From contig NC_052136.2 of NCBI RefSeq assembly GCF_016086655.4, positions 17,794,001 to 17,858,000 of the forward strand: 64,000 nt of DNA, in the 5' to 3' direction. How positions within the stretch are numbered: the first letter of the stretch is position 1; each line of letters begins with the position of its first letter. Origin of the DNA: Lepeophtheirus salmonis (Eukaryota > Arthropoda > Copepoda > Siphonostomatoida > Caligidae). Made by a program: the position numbers and the translations under genes. A model generated the notes under the pieces. That model did not search any database. It was not told the DNA's origin and saw only the letters and a list, made by a program, of their open reading frames with translations. Of this stretch, positions 36,037-47,837 are shown piece after piece.

Positions 36037-37215
36037 AACAATAATAATAGATAAACTAGAAAAAACTTTTTTAGCACTGATCGAGTCAAGAGAGTGCATG
36101 AAAGTCAAAAATTTGCCCTTACCTTTCGAAATAAGGGTCCCTGAAATTAGAGGAATTATTTTATCTAACCATGTAAAGGATACTATTGGACTTTTCGTAG
36201 AATTTACTGTTTATGGAAGATAATTAAAGAGAAAATTGAAACATCAACATCCAAAATCAGATAACCAAATCAGATAATGACACAAGAAGAAAATGATACT
36301 GAAACAAACCTTTACGTTGAAACACCTTCCGAGTCGGGAGAAATAAAACCAGATTCGTTTCCACATTCAGTTTAATAAATCCATCGTAAGGCCTCTTCTT
36401 TTACATAAAAATCAACTACATAATGAAAATGATTAAAAGGAATAATAACGATATATCTTCACAAAGAATGAAGTCAAAACTAAGGGGTTTTTTTTAAATA
36501 AAGAAAACAAGAAGGTCACTCCGAAGTTAGGTTGATATTCTGGATGGGGAAGAGTTGTGGAAAATATTTGAAAGAAAAACAGAAGGTGCTAAAGTAACTT
36601 AGCGAACACATAAAAACAAAAAAAAATAACAACATGAAGAAACTTCGTATCATTCATATGAACATCAACAGTTTCTCGGATTGTAAGAAGAAATATAGTT
36701 TAATTAAATACTTGAAAGTTTTGGAATTACCAGACATTGTATTTTCATGCGATACTCGAATGAAGAAAGATGATGATTGGTCTCAATAAATTATCAAGTA
36801 TGCAAATCAGATGCGAAGACAACGACCAAGGGATACCTCGCTAGAGGAGTAGCTATCTTAACCCCAAAGACACATACCCTAAATAAATATTTACATACCA
36901 AGGTATAAATATGAAGATTTTGGTAATAGAAGATATAATAAGAAAGTTCTATCTTATTGTAATGGATGTTCTCTCAAGAAACATATAAATACTATCACGG
37001 TAATTAAAGGTTAGGAGCAATTCCTGGGAAAGAGAAAGTGATAGCCATGGAAGATTTGAATGTATCTGACATTTACGGAAGAGACAACACATCACTAAAT
37101 GACTTCATGCATTCAAAAAGTCTTGTGTCATGGAAGGAAAACAATGGTATGAATGATGTTGTAGATATTACATTGTCTAAAAATATAACTATAAAGTCAC
37201 CAAGAGTAGATTAGA
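36037..37215 (+). pseudogene. LINE 5' part: ORF1-like remnant and APE endonuclease
   Basis: Plus strand. A 60-codon frame (about 36040-36222; PLPFEIRVPEIRGIILSNHV) may be the end of an ORF1 or of the 5' region. From the ATG at 36634 a 51-codon frame reads KKLRIIHMNINSFSDCKKK and ELPDIVFSCDTRM. This is the start of an APE-like endonuclease as in L1-type ORF2 proteins ('ILSWNINGLR...PDIIFLQETH'), with the usual Asn kept and Glu of 'QET' changed to Asp. After a stop at 36787 the next frame gives YLARGVAILTPK, and further on AMEDLNV (family 'GGDFN') and MNDVVDITLS. Several stops and shifts exist. The reverse transcriptase of the same strand continues at 39.34 kb, after the intervening hAT. Confidence 0.7.
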
Positions 37216-37427
37216 CCACATGAATGTTTCAGACAAGGTACTATCGTCAGAGATATATTTATAAATAATTTCATCAAATGCGTTGTCGGATCAATTCTTT
37301 TTTTGATGGCAACTATAAGCACAACAAAATCTTCATATAGGAAAACAAAATAATGAACTACTCAAGCACACGGATGTGATGGAAGCTCCAAGGGAGGATA
37401 TATATGGGTTCAAAAGGATATAGATCA

Positions 37428-39090
37428 GTGATTCTGAACCTTATTGGAGGTACTGACCCTTCAAGCTTCATCAGTGCATTCACCGAACCCCTTCGTGGTG
37501 TGAAAAATAAAATATGACTTCTTCAAAGAGAACATAGGTATATATTTTATGAGTGCACAAAATGAACCACTATTTTCAAAGAACAAGACCAACAAAACAT
37601 GAATTTCACCAAAATACTACATCATTGAATATTAGTTGCAAATTAATGTGTCTTTTGCTGTTCCCTTTCAGACACAAGTTCAGAAATGTGTGGCTTCACC
37701 TTGGCAAGTGCCACTCTCATTTCGTTTTCACAATAGAGTCTGTTTATTTTCTTTGTTTTTATGTCCACCATCCTCGATAAGGACTTCTAAAAAAAAAAAT
37801 ATATATATCTTGTTACAAACAATATGAGTATATCCAGGGATTTTTACAATAAGAGTCTATGGTACGATTTCCGGACACCAAAACGTTGACAGTGTTGTTG
37901 TTCTGAAGAGTTGCCGTTGAAGTTGGCTTTGCTGAAGTTCAATGATTTCATCGAGATATTCATTGTTCTCGTTTGCTGCCGCAACACTAAACGTGAAGGG
38001 ATGTCTACCCCCTACTGGATATTACCCTTTAGTGGGAAAATATACCTCGAAAGACTTTGTAAGATCTTCTAAGTGCATGGTAATTACTTGCTTCAGCTCA
38101 ACAGAAGTACCTCGAATTCCGAGATACATTTCCTTACACAGCTCTTTGAAGATACGGTGCTTCATAGCACTTTTTCGCAAGTAGTTCACACATTCAACAA
38201 AAGCTTTTAATACTTGCGCTACTTTTAGAGGCAAGGTTTTTATTGCCAACGAAGGCCTGTGCAGAACACAGGGCGTAACAATGATGTGTTATACATCGGA
38301 TTTCACAAGCGCTTCAAGCCCAGAGTGTCGTCCCAGCATGGCTGGAGCTCCATTCGAACAAACTGCAGAAACCATATTCCATGAAAGATTGTTGCCTCTC
38401 AAGAAGTCATCCAGGAGTTTCTTCACCTCGACTTCCCTGGTTGTTGTTGTAAGAGGCTTACAAAATAGACAATCTTCTTGTATCACGTTATCTTTCATAT
38501 AGCGCAGAAATACGACAAGCTGGCTTAGATAAGAAATGTCAGTGGTCTCATCGAGTTGGAGGCTGAATTTTACAAGGCTTGAAATAAGATCTGCAACTAC
38601 TTGAGCCAAGATGTTACTGCTCATGTCATTTATTCTCCAGCTGATAGTGTCTTATGGAAGAGGAATTTGAGATAACTTATCTTCAGCAGGTTTTCACAGT
38701 ATTCTATTCGCCATCTTCAACGCGGTTGGTGTTACCAGTGTTTCAGCAATGGTGTGTGGTTTGCCCTACTTTGCAATGAGGTAGGCAACTTCGTACGATG
38801 CTGTGAGGAGTGGTTTGTCGATGGGTATAAAGCAAAAAACAGGCAGAGTAGCCTTTTCATCAAATTTAGATATCTTCACCTTGAATTTAGCAAGTGTTGT
38901 GTTCTTTTTTTCCCCCATCTCCATGCAGCTTTAGGAAGTGTTCCTTCAGTTTTGCAGGTGCTAGACTAGAATTACTCCACTTGGCAGTGCAAATCATGCA
39001 TTGAGAATGCTGACTCACATCAGTTCCTTTATACATGTGAATCCATATTTTGTGTATTCATCAAACCACTTTTTCTTTTTGCTGGCTTGA
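37428..39090 (-). pseudogene. BED-type hAT transposon (ZBED5-like), decayed
   Basis: Minus strand, in order: a BED finger (CMICTAKW ... HFLKLH, spacing C-x2-C-x16-H-x4-H, about 39000-38925); ASYEVAYLIAK followed by KPHTIAETLV; the catalytic first Asp block FSLQLDETTDISYLSQLVVF (38589-38530); CSNGAPAMLGRHSGLEALVK, the second Asp block, where the expected Asp of 'TDGA' reads Asn; a ZBED-type segment ALxxKTLPL...VNYLRKSAMKHRIFKELCK; FTFSVAAAN...LSTFWCPEIVP; and the C-terminal tail NRLYCENEMRVALAKVKPHI to a stop at 37643. The 3' end of the element is visible at 37428 as 'cagtgattctgaacctt', a good hAT terminus. Frames change at least six times and part of the dimerisation domain is missing. The 5' terminus lies somewhere between 39090 and 39340. 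It was inserted in antisense into a LINE. Confidence 0.85.
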
Positions 39091-39339
39091 AAGATTATCT
39101 ATTGAGACCGACGTGAATATTTTTCTACATAGCTAGGAACTAGCTGGTAAATTAGACACTGTGTGGTATCAGGAGATGGGAGAATTGATGTACAGAAAAA
39201 ATAAAATGATCCCATTTAGGACACGACGTTGCCTTCATTATATATAAATATAAAAAATTATAACTTACTTGTATGATAGGAAGAAAAAAAGAGGAAGAAC
39301 GAGAATGAAATCTTGAGAGGTTGTTGGGAAGGAGGAATT

Positions 39340-40350
39340 GTGCTCAAAGAAAATTGAAAAATACGTGCAGGGTTATTTTCAGGAATTATACATTGAAGAA
39401 ATCGGAGTTTCATCAGAAAAATATACAAAAACATTGGCATAAAAGATAGAAAAACGCTCTCAAAAATACTAACAACGAAAAAAGTATTGCAGTACGTTAG
39501 AACAAAGTTAAAAAAAGAGAAAGAACCTGGATTTTCGGGATTCACTGGAGATCTACCAAGCTCTGCCAGAGTTGTGAGGGATTTTAGCATAACTTTTTAA
39601 CGAAAACTTATTTAAAAAAGGGTTACACAAAGCTCAAAGGGCTGAAGGATATCATTATTTTCGAAGAGAAATAAGAACATTTAAAACTGGAGAACCGTAA
39701 CAATCCTGGAGGTAGAATACAAAATATACTCTGGGATCTTAACAGAAAGACTGAGACCAGTGTTATATAAAATTCTTCCATAAATACATTTCGGGTTCAG
39801 GTCAGGTAGGAGAAGGGATAATGTCGTTAAGTTTAGATTTCCAAAAAATCATTCGAATCCTTTGAGCATGTGGCATTGTGAAGAGAAATTTAATTTTGAG
39901 GTTTCCTCCCGTCTTTATGGATACAATCAAAAATAGATGAACAGGAGCGAATAATTTTTATTGTATATATTGATAGTAAACCCGAAATATATATTCAGAG
40001 AGGCACACACCAAGGGGATCATATCAGCCCATCTCATCTATAGTGATCAGCTCCCTGCAAAAGATGATAGATAAAAATCTAGTTGGAACAAAAATAGGTG
40101 AAAAAAAGGTTACCAAGCTATTATTTGTAGATGATGTGACGATCTTAATGAATGAAAAATCAATTGAGTCGGATTGGAAATGCATCAACAGAGTCCTTAA
40201 AGCATTTGAATATATATCTGGTTTGAAGATTAATAGCCAAAAGAGTCAAGTCATATTGCAGTGCCCGAGTAAATATTAGACGGAATCCTGTTTGATAAAA
40301 AAAGCAACAATATTGGGAAATGACATCTCTATGGAAAACGACAGTCTAAA
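39340..40350 (+). pseudogene. LINE reverse transcriptase, decayed
   Basis: Plus strand. GFSGFTGDLPSSARVVRDF (about 39528) matches the 'PGPDGFTAEFYK' start of LINE reverse transcriptases. YSGILTERLRPVLYKILP (39720-39780) and FGFRSGRRRDNVV match the fingers region. RGTHQGDHISP (39999-40031) matches 'RG.RQGDPLSP'. After a frameshift, LLFVDDVTILM (about 40109-40141) carries the catalytic box, with the usual 'ADD' reading VDD, followed by FEYISGLKINSQKSQVIL ('F...SGLKIN..KS'). At least four stops or shifts. It belongs to the same kind of L1-like element as the endonuclease at 36634 and continues in the same orientation. Confidence 0.85.
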
Positions 40351-40929
40351 AAAATGTATGTGATTCAATTATCTTCATGAACGCATCTAATTGTAAATCA
40401 TCCAAATATGTAAATGATAATGATTCATTAATTTAATAAATCATTATCTATGATATATTATGTTAATTTATAAGCTTATGAGCTAACAACAAAATTTATT
40501 ATTAATTAACTAACAAAATGTATATTAAATAAATGAATAGCTAGAAAAAAATAACACATACCTTCACAACAAATAACACTGGAAATACATAATATCCATT
40601 CCAGTATCAAAAATACTACTGTTGCTCGGTAGAAATTCAGACCCAGATTGAAATTTATGAATTGATTCCCTTTTCAGTAATAAAAAGTTTATATATTGAT
40701 TGTGATAGCCCACGAGTAGAGCAATAACGGACTTTCAGTGCATATATGCATTATTATTGGATGATATAATTAATTTCTGATTTGGCCTGTATATGGGTAC
40801 GAATATAATTAGTCCATTAAATAGATCTTCTCTACTCCTCTTATTAAATCTGATGGATATATGTACGTCTAAATTAACTTATTAGATTATGATTATAGTG
40901 TTCCTAATAAATCCGATACTTTTTAGGGG
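40351..40929. other. No gene seen
   Basis: AT-rich; no frame or repeat that I can support. Confidence 0.4.
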
Positions 40930-41300
40930 ATGCAAAGTGTTTCTTGGGACGCAGAATTTGGATTGATTTCCTCTTAAAAGAGAATACAATAAATTTAAAG
41001 TTCTACACTTCACTCTTGGACGAGTTGAATCAAGAAATAATAGCAAAGTGGGATTATTTACAAATATTTTGGTTGCTTGTTTCATCGCGACAATGCTCAT
41101 TGTAACGGTCAAATGGTAGAATTACGCTATAAAAGTGCTTTCCCGTTCACTATACTCTCCCAACCTGGCTCCTAATGATTTTTTCCCTTTTTCATAACAT
41201 GAAGTCCACTATTTTCTATTTAAAAAAAAGGCAGAACGACATGTTGAACAGCTTTCCAATGAACACTAGTTAAAATATTAACGTGAAATTTACTCTAAAA
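40930..41300 (+). pseudogene. mariner transposase fragment, middle and 3' part
   Basis: Plus strand. 'SLLDELNQEIIAKW' is followed by FHRDNAHCNGQMVELRYKSA (from 41081), the second-Asp block of mariner ('HDNA..H'), with the His of 'AH' kept. A frameshift then leads to YSPNLAPNDFF (41151-41183), the third-Asp block ('YSPDLAP.D'); its catalytic-position Asp reads Asn while the later Asp is kept. The N-terminal DNA-binding region is absent. It belongs to a mariner lineage with the 'YSPDLAPCDFF' pattern, different from the copies at 58 and 63 kb and the fragment at 22 kb. Confidence 0.75.
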
Positions 41301-41721
41301 TCCAGCTAAACAACGATATCAAGTGTTTTATGTTCTAGGTTTATTGTTACATTCAATTTTATCTGATTTATTAATCTACCCTTGTATGTAATATGTAAAT
41401 GATTAGCTTTGAGTGTTTCGCATTTTTCCTTTATATAGATTAGGCTTTCCCTCTCAAGTCGTTATCTTTATTGTATCATGCAGTATTTCATACAAAAAGA
41501 ATAAAAAAAACACCCAAATCAGTTGATGATTTGAGAATTATCGACTAATTCTTCACAATTATAGAACTAATATTCAATAACTGTTGAAAAGTGATCACAG
41601 CTTAACAATAGCTAACTTTGATTCAACCAATCAACTTTCACAGCACTGTTTAGGAGAAAAATTGAAGAAAGGTATATTTCTGCGTTAGAAAGGTAAATAA
41701 AACATTCAATGTGTTACTTCC
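41301..41721. other. No gene; partial foldback-repeat fragment
   Basis: Bases about 41575-41660 ('gatcacagcttaacaatagc', then 'ttcaaccaatcaac') match, in reverse complement, part of the foldback element just downstream and the stretch at 17540-17600. Confidence 0.5.
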
Positions 41722-41995
41722 ATGAACATTGTACCACGAGATTAACCCACGAATACAAAAATATACAATATATTTTGATGTCAGTTTTGTATGGTTCTTG
41801 TTTTTCCTCTAATCAGTGTTCTGAACGTTGATTGGTTGAATCATAATTAGCTCCTGTTAAGCTAGGCTAAAGAAGAGCTAAGTCAACCAATCAATGTTCA
41901 GAACACCTCTTAGTGGAAAAAAATAAAAACCAACGACAGCTGACATCAAAACACAATGTATATTTTTATGTTTTTGAGGTAACATCGTGTAGAGG
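41722..41995. mobile_element. Foldback (hairpin) element, ~115-bp arms
   Basis: The left arm (about 41722-41845) and right arm (about 41884-41995) are inverted copies: 'tgttctgaacgttgattggt' pairs with 'accaatcaatgttcagaaca', and further out 'aaaaatatacaatatatttt'/'gatgtcag' pairs with 'ctgacatcaaaacacaatgt'. The loop is only about 40 bp, so the single strand would form a long hairpin. Noncoding. Fragments of the same family lie at 41575-41660 and 17440-17620. Confidence 0.75.
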
Positions 41996-42533
41996 GCATA
42001 TTTTCTTATTTAAGATGTTTATATCATCTTTAATTACTATCTACTTAGTTGGCAAATCCGAAAAGTCTTGATATATGTTTTTTTTTCTTTTCATTTTTTA
42101 TTATTATTGCATTTGTATGCACATAGTGAATTGAAATATTTTGACGATTTTTAAAATAATTTTCTACTTTGAAAGGAAAACATGGAAAGGAAATATATTT
42201 ATGTATGATTAATTTGGTAATATTTTATTTTTTAATTTCATTTAAGCTTATCGTTATCCCTCAGTAACAATAACAGTGGAAGAGTCCATTATTATTACTA
42301 TTCAATTCATGTAAAAAGAAAAAAGGAAGAAACCAATTGTAGGTAAGGAACCTAACATCTCTATTTCTATCTCTCTCTCTTTCTCTCTACCATGATATTG
42401 ATATTAACTGACTCCGTCCAATTCTATTCATATATTTTTGAATTTCAAGTGAATATTATAAAAATGAAACAAAGAATAAGGGAGGATGGTCTAAATTTAT
42501 TGAATGGGGACTAATTAATGCATATTAGTATTG
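41996..42533. other. No gene; short (TC)n
   Basis: A CT-rich tract, 'tctctctctctttctctcta', sits at about 42368-42388. Nothing else is supported. Confidence 0.4.
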
Positions 42534-43213
42534 TATTCAAGTTATAACTATCGAGTTAGGTATTGTTCAAGAAATATAATATTAAATCGAGTCGAGTTCG
42601 TGTTTTCAAGCATTGAGTCAAGTCGAGATCAGTTTTTAGTAAAGGTAGCAAACAAATACATTTGAATTGATAAAATCTAAGTTAAGTAATTATTTCAGTT
42701 TGACTACCTGAATAAGGGACTAAATTATTAATCCAATAATCAATGTAATTTTTAGAAAATACTAGTTTGTATCATAGGATATATAAAGCCTTTGGGTAAA
42801 TTCTGATTACTCCAATAAGCTCCAAGGGTCGAAACCATTCTATTTTTTATGTCATTAAGCTTTCCTACGGAAGGTTAATTATATAATCCCTTAGATCTCG
42901 TGGGTCAGTTTGAATATATTGGACTGTAGTTTGAATACCACTGATCTATAACAGCATATAATGAAACATTAATCTGATGGCAGAAAAACTAGGGTCTAAT
43001 TAGATTTAAAAAAGTAAGTATCCTCCCAAAAATATGACCACAAATTTAAAAGTAATTACTCAATAAAAATGTAGAAACAAATGAAAATAAGATTAATCTG
43101 TATTTCAATATTTCGAATTTTGATCATTTGAGTTCGATTAATTTTCGAAATTAGTTGACATCAGACTACTTGAGTTTTTTCGAGTTCGATTAATATTCAA
43201 ATCCAACACTAAT
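42534..43213. mobile_element. Possible nonautonomous hAT-like element, nested termini
   Basis: The left end 'attagtattgtattcaag' and the reverse complement of the right end ('attagtgttggatttgaat') agree at most positions, and both are followed by repeated 'cgag(t)tcg' words. Inside, 42780-42955 ends 'tttgaataccactg', the complement of the hAT start CAGTGGTATTCAAA, and contains 'tctcgtgggtcagtttgaat'. That looks like a second, nested hAT terminus. No transposase. Low confidence in either boundary. Confidence 0.4.
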
Positions 43214-44023
43214 GTATATTTTTAGTATCATTCTTTTATTTTAACATGGACTCTTCCATAATAAATATATATATACAAACAAAATACAATATTAGTACAT
43301 ATAATAAGTTATATTCTGTATGACGCACAAAATTTATAATATATTTAATGAAATATAATTTTAGAAGAACACTCGGTAATAACTTCAAGCAAAATGGGGA
43401 ATATAGTATGGTAAGTATTATTTTTTTCTCTTTATAGTGTCCCAATCTACAGACGAAGGTCATTTTCTTGAAAGAAGGTCAAAGCGGTTTCTTCCTCGTA
43501 GATAATCATTCCCCCTCCTTTTTATGTATTCTACCCGACGGGAGGCATAAAAGATAGGCCTTAACAGTGAGGGGAGAAGTCTTTTCAAGGACAATGAAGT
43601 ATATTTGGCCTTAAATTACGACACTCAAGGTCGATTAAACAAGGGGAGAAAGGAGGTTCTCTCGCTTTACTCTAGACTTTTGTTCTAAGTATTAACAATT
43701 TATAACTCCGTTTGAGGGGGAAAGATGATGTATGCTTGTATCCACACATACACTCTGTGGAGAAAAGTAATATCTAAGACATCCTTTCTTTCTTGTTGAA
43801 TGCCTTCTTTTCATAGTCCTTTCCTACCCACAAATAGACTATTCCAAAAAGGCGTTCAATATATATGTACATACCTAGGTATATACATGAGTAGTAAAAA
43901 CATATGTACACATTAAATAAATGTGAAATAAAAAGTAAATCATAAAATGCTAAAACGCGTATATATTTTGAGAAATTAAAATATTGTCATATAAATTATC
44001 AAATGAAAGATTATCTTTATTTT
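43214..44023. other. No gene seen
   Basis: No domain or repeat that I can support. Confidence 0.4.
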
Positions 44024-46446
44024 TTAGGGAATCTCCATGGATCCTTGGTTCCAGTCTCCATGGCAACGATAGTCGATTCGTAAATTTTATTCAGAAGTTC
44101 CCTCAGTTCGTCTTTACTGTTTAATTGATGTATTTCGTATCCCTCGGACGCAAGAAGATCTGCAAGATCTTAGGGGCTCCTTAATTTTATTTTTTAGCTG
44201 AGGTACATCGAATGAAGAAACAATAATAATTTGGAGGTGCATATTTTCTTGCTTCCGTTGAATGTTCTCCTCTGAACTCTCCTCAACTTCATCTTCCAAC
44301 TAACCAACCATCCTTTGGAGAAAGTAAGAACTCCAAAAAGGCGTTCAATTGCAGTTTTTTATTACATAAGTCTTGCTGAGTTCCACCTTGCCATTTCAAC
44401 TTGATGTTACTTTTGTTTTTGCTCAAACATACCCTTTTCTACAAAAGAAAAAGTTTCCCCCAAAATAGACCGATGAGGGTGCCCCTTACTTAAGTGATTA
44501 AACAAGTCTGAAAAGGCTCCTTGACCCTGGAGATAACTTTGTAAACCTACAAGTTCTCTAATACAGTTATAAATTATATAGATTAAGGAAATTACATCCT
44601 CATTTTGTTTATTTATTAAAGAAATCCAGTCTTCAGAGGCTTTTTTAGAATGTCATCATTCACAGATTCAACTTTCCCAGAATCAATAAAGAATCCAACA
44701 AAATAAACCAATAAAGGGGATCTTTTTTTTTGTCCCACTCAGTCATAACCGGCTGAAAAGTATTTCCCTTTTCATCAACTTCTTCTTGAGCTACAATGTT
44801 CACACAAACTCGAGTTTTATGTTGTGGGTTGGTATATCTGTATCCATAGCCAGATGTAGACACCTTTTTCGATCACAATAAATTGTAACATTTTCAAGAA
44901 TTTAGAATCAGAATATTTATAGGTAACTGAGCCGTATACCAAAGAATTGGTTTGAACTTAATCAACCCTTATTAGATAAATAACAGCGTCTTCCAAGACT
45001 TTGAATGAAATACTATTTTGAGCACTATTTAATCACCTAAAAACGATGATATTATGGCATAATAAGCTCAATAAATGTAGATACGGAGGTTTTGTCATCC
45101 ATTCTATCATTTTTTCGAGTAGTCCCCCGTAATTTAGCGAGATCAAACAACATTGAATAATTTTGTACAATTTCGTTTTAACTGCTGTATCATCTTTATA
45201 TGCTAAAGTTTCCATAGACTTTAGAACCTCATCCATTGATGTATTTCTCTCATCTTAATACTCTTGAGGAACGTTAGAGTAGGTTTTATCACTCATGGTG
45301 CTTCTTATTTCTTTTTTAACCATTAAATCAATGTAGTATCAAATCAATAAGCATATATTATTATACAAATAATTTACAGATACTCAAAAGTTGTTTTACA
45401 TTACCACAAAAATTACTAAAAGCAGCACACTCAAGACTTGAAATTTTTTCATCGTGGGTTATTTTCCAACCAAATCTCTTCCAAATTACCTTCACAATGA
45501 AGCTTTTTTGTTATTCTCAGCCTGATTATAGTTTTCGTCGTGATGGTTGAAGTGGCGGATCTCCATGGCTGTCCTAATTTAATGCATAAAACTTGAATAC
45601 TTTCAAGCATACCCGATCGAATTTAACTGAATATTGTATATCCAGATCATAAAGCATCAGGATCAGAATGAGTTATCATATCTACATTGTTTGCATTTGG
45701 ATGATTTAAAGAATGAAGAATATTTTCCCAATTCACTATAGCGTCAGAGAAACGTACAGCACTGACATTACATGTAACGTCTCATTTGTTAGCCTTTGGC
45801 ATATTCCCAATGGCTTGAGCCTCTCTCAGTTAATTATTTCTTCCACTCATGTATCAGGTTTCTCTTTTGAAAATAAAATATACATTAGATTAACTGTTTC
45901 CAAATTGAATTCCGAAATTGAGTAGCATTTAGCTTTGATGGTATCCCTGATTTAGAAGGCATTTTCCTATGATCCTCGTAATGGTCTCCAACAAGTTACC
46001 ACTCCAGGGGTTTAAATGCAGATGTGGACTCGAAACCAGTAGCCAGAAAGTCAATAAAGAGATGTTCCAGTATTCCCTGTGTAAATTCCATGGCCAATAT
46101 TTTATTTGCATGTTCCAATGGGTTCATAGAGCATAATGTTGTAAATAAAGAGTTCTTTGTTACCCAAAGGAGGAACAAAACTTAGATCCTTGTCCAAAGT
46201 AAAATTACTAGGTTTATTCAAAAAAGTATTGGATGTATACAAGGATTTGACAAGTTTCGGAGTAGTAATAAATTGGGATTTGCACTTGAGTATTCGAAAT
46301 ACCTTTCCCTCAAGGAGAACAGGAGTCTCAAAACCATCCATACCAGGACAACTGCTAAATCTGTGATACGAAACTACTAAAGAGAAGCAGAGCAATTGAC
46401 TTTTTTTTACAAGTGTGCAGTGGTTCAAACATTTAAATCCTGACAA
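44024..46446 (-). pseudogene. Long decayed protein, unknown family, multiple frames
   Basis: A chain of minus-strand frames in collinear order reads like one broken protein of several hundred residues. In order: FITTPKLVKSLYTSNTFLNK (46278-46219) through FVPPLGNKELF; NPLEHANKILAMEFTQGILE; TSMDEVLKSMETLAYKDDTA (45236 on); KTRVCVNIVAQEEVDEKGNT (44812 on); INKQNEDVISLIYIIYNCIR and GHPHRSILGETFSFVEKGMF (about 44640-44430); QVEMARWNSARLM; AIERLFGVLTFSKGW (about 44340); and ADLLASEGYEIHQLNSKDEL to a stop at about 44024. The 'MARWNSA...IERLF' end recalls the dimerisation region of hAT-like transposases, but I cannot name the family. Frame changes every 50-80 codons rule out a working gene, unless some breaks are short introns. 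Confidence 0.45.
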
Positions 46447-47435
46447 ATTGATTTAATCAAGTCTTGAAGTACTAAGTATTAGAATTGCTGATAATATAAA
46501 TGAAATGAAAAAAAACAACGAGAAACTTACAAATCCATGACGTCTCTTCTACTCACTATGTCGTCACAACTCTTTCCATAAGTCCCGCCATTTTTTAGCT
46601 ATAAAATTAATTTATTATCAAGATACGTACGGACGATTTGCTACCTGTATTTACTACAAAAATAAAATAGTTATAAGAAACAAATAATCTTAAAAAAGTA
46701 ATATATATGCTACATAAATTATATTTCATACTATTTCGATTTAAATATTTATTATTATTTTTTTAACTAATTAAATTTTCGTTATGAATTAATGCTCAAA
46801 ATGTTATGCTTATGAAAAGCATAATCAATATATATATTTTTTTAGTTTTAAGAACAATTGATAACTTGAAGTTATAAATAATTGACTTGGATCATATATA
46901 ACATTAAGTTTAATGCTTTAGGATCAAAGTACATAATATCTGATGCTAGTATATAGTAATGATATTAGTGATAGTCTGTTTTATTCTTATACTGTACACT
47001 TAAAAAAAATGTTGAATATTTGAAATAGGAAGAATGGATAGAGCCCTAGTTGATAGACGGCCGGCGCTTCAACTCTCTAAAATCAGGTGAAAATAAATAA
47101 ATATATATATTTGAGTTTCCTTTCCAATTTACATCGTGGTGATTAGTTTAACATGAAACATTCAACAATGAGGAGTTCTCAACTTCATTTTTACTGGTTT
47201 CTAACGTACCGTGGTGGATGCTAGAGTTTGACTGTGAAAGGTAATTATTGTTGGTATATATGTACTAATGGAGATAGCTAGTATGATGATAAAATGATAT
47301 CTGGTACCTCTTACATGAAAGCTCAAAAACCATGATTCCATTTAATATCTGATCCTTCTCTGTCTCTCTCCGTTTTTTTTAAGCTGTTGCTCATTGGTCG
47401 TGTATATTTAATTTTTTTTTTCTCTCTCTCTGCAG
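46447..47435. other. Mostly noncoding; one candidate exon at 47029-47086
   Basis: Between 'aaatag' (ending 47028) and 'gtgaaaat' (47087) lies a GC-richer 58-nt segment with an ATG in a strong start context (A at -3, G at +4; 47034-47036) and the frame MDRALVDRRPALQLSKI. Spliced directly to the exon at 47436 it would hit a stop, so the two are not adjacent exons of one coding sequence. It could be a first exon with an unseen partner, or chance. Confidence 0.25.
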
Positions 47436-47685
47436 GTCCTGAGGGATGCTTGTTTAACTTGAACGCCCTTAAAATTAATCCAGGTAATGACTCATGTTTG
47501 TAATACTCGTAAATTATATCTTTTTTAAATGATGAATGCTTTGAAAAAGCTTTTCTGGTACCTCTTATGAATTTCCAACATGATTTTACCATTTCCTTCT
47601 GAATATTATAACTTTTGACAAAGGTTTATACTACCTATGTGAAAGATATTAATTTTCTGTTTTTCTTATAGGATGTGATAAATAA
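47436..47685 (+). CDS. Two 3'-terminal exons of an unidentified host gene (partial)
   Basis: Exon 47436-47483 (48 nt) follows a textbook acceptor (T10-CTCTCTCTCTGCAG) and ends CAG|GTAATG. The next exon starts at 47672 after TTTTCTGTTTTTCTTATAG. Only one of three frames is open through the first exon, and that same frame continues across the 188-nt intron to a stop at 47683-47685, giving the C-terminal residues PEGCLFNLNALKINPGCDK. The 3' region then holds AATAAA at 47832-47837 and a GT-rich tract. Agreement of splice signals, phase, stop and poly(A) signal makes this the best candidate for genuine host coding sequence in the window. The upstream exons were not found (the preceding exon must end in phase 1), and the protein is not recognised. 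Confidence 0.5.
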
Positions 47686-47831
47686 TTCTATCCGATTGTG
47701 ATGAACATTTGAGTGGCATGGTCTGTGGTCGTAGCTGCTACATTTTAAACAATGTATGGAAATAGTTGCGTGAATTGACTACTGAAGTCTGGTGGAATGA
47801 TTTGTTATAATGAAATATATTGTTTTCTGAA

Positions 47832-47837
47832 AATAAA
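47832..47837 (+). terminator. Poly(A) signal AATAAA with GT-rich downstream tract
   Basis: AATAAA is followed within about 30 bases by 'ggtttttgttgctgttttgt', a typical downstream GU-rich element. The position, about 150 nt after the stop at 47685, suits the 3' end of the gene above; cleavage would fall near 47850. Confidence 0.5.

Noticed and set aside
39258..39590. 110-codon hydrophobic minus-strand frame as a membrane protein
   Set aside because: It is the reverse of the LINE segment whose plus strand encodes recognisable RT start motifs.
37428..42955. One large hAT element between the similar 'atagatcagtg' termini at 37428 and 42955
   Set aside because: The flanking 8-mers do not match as a target duplication, and the sequence between contains unrelated LINE, mariner and foldback units; the two termini probably belong to different elements.
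47029..47483. Direct splicing of the 47029-47086 segment to the 47436 exon
   Set aside because: Phase 2 at the donor puts a TGA immediately after the junction.
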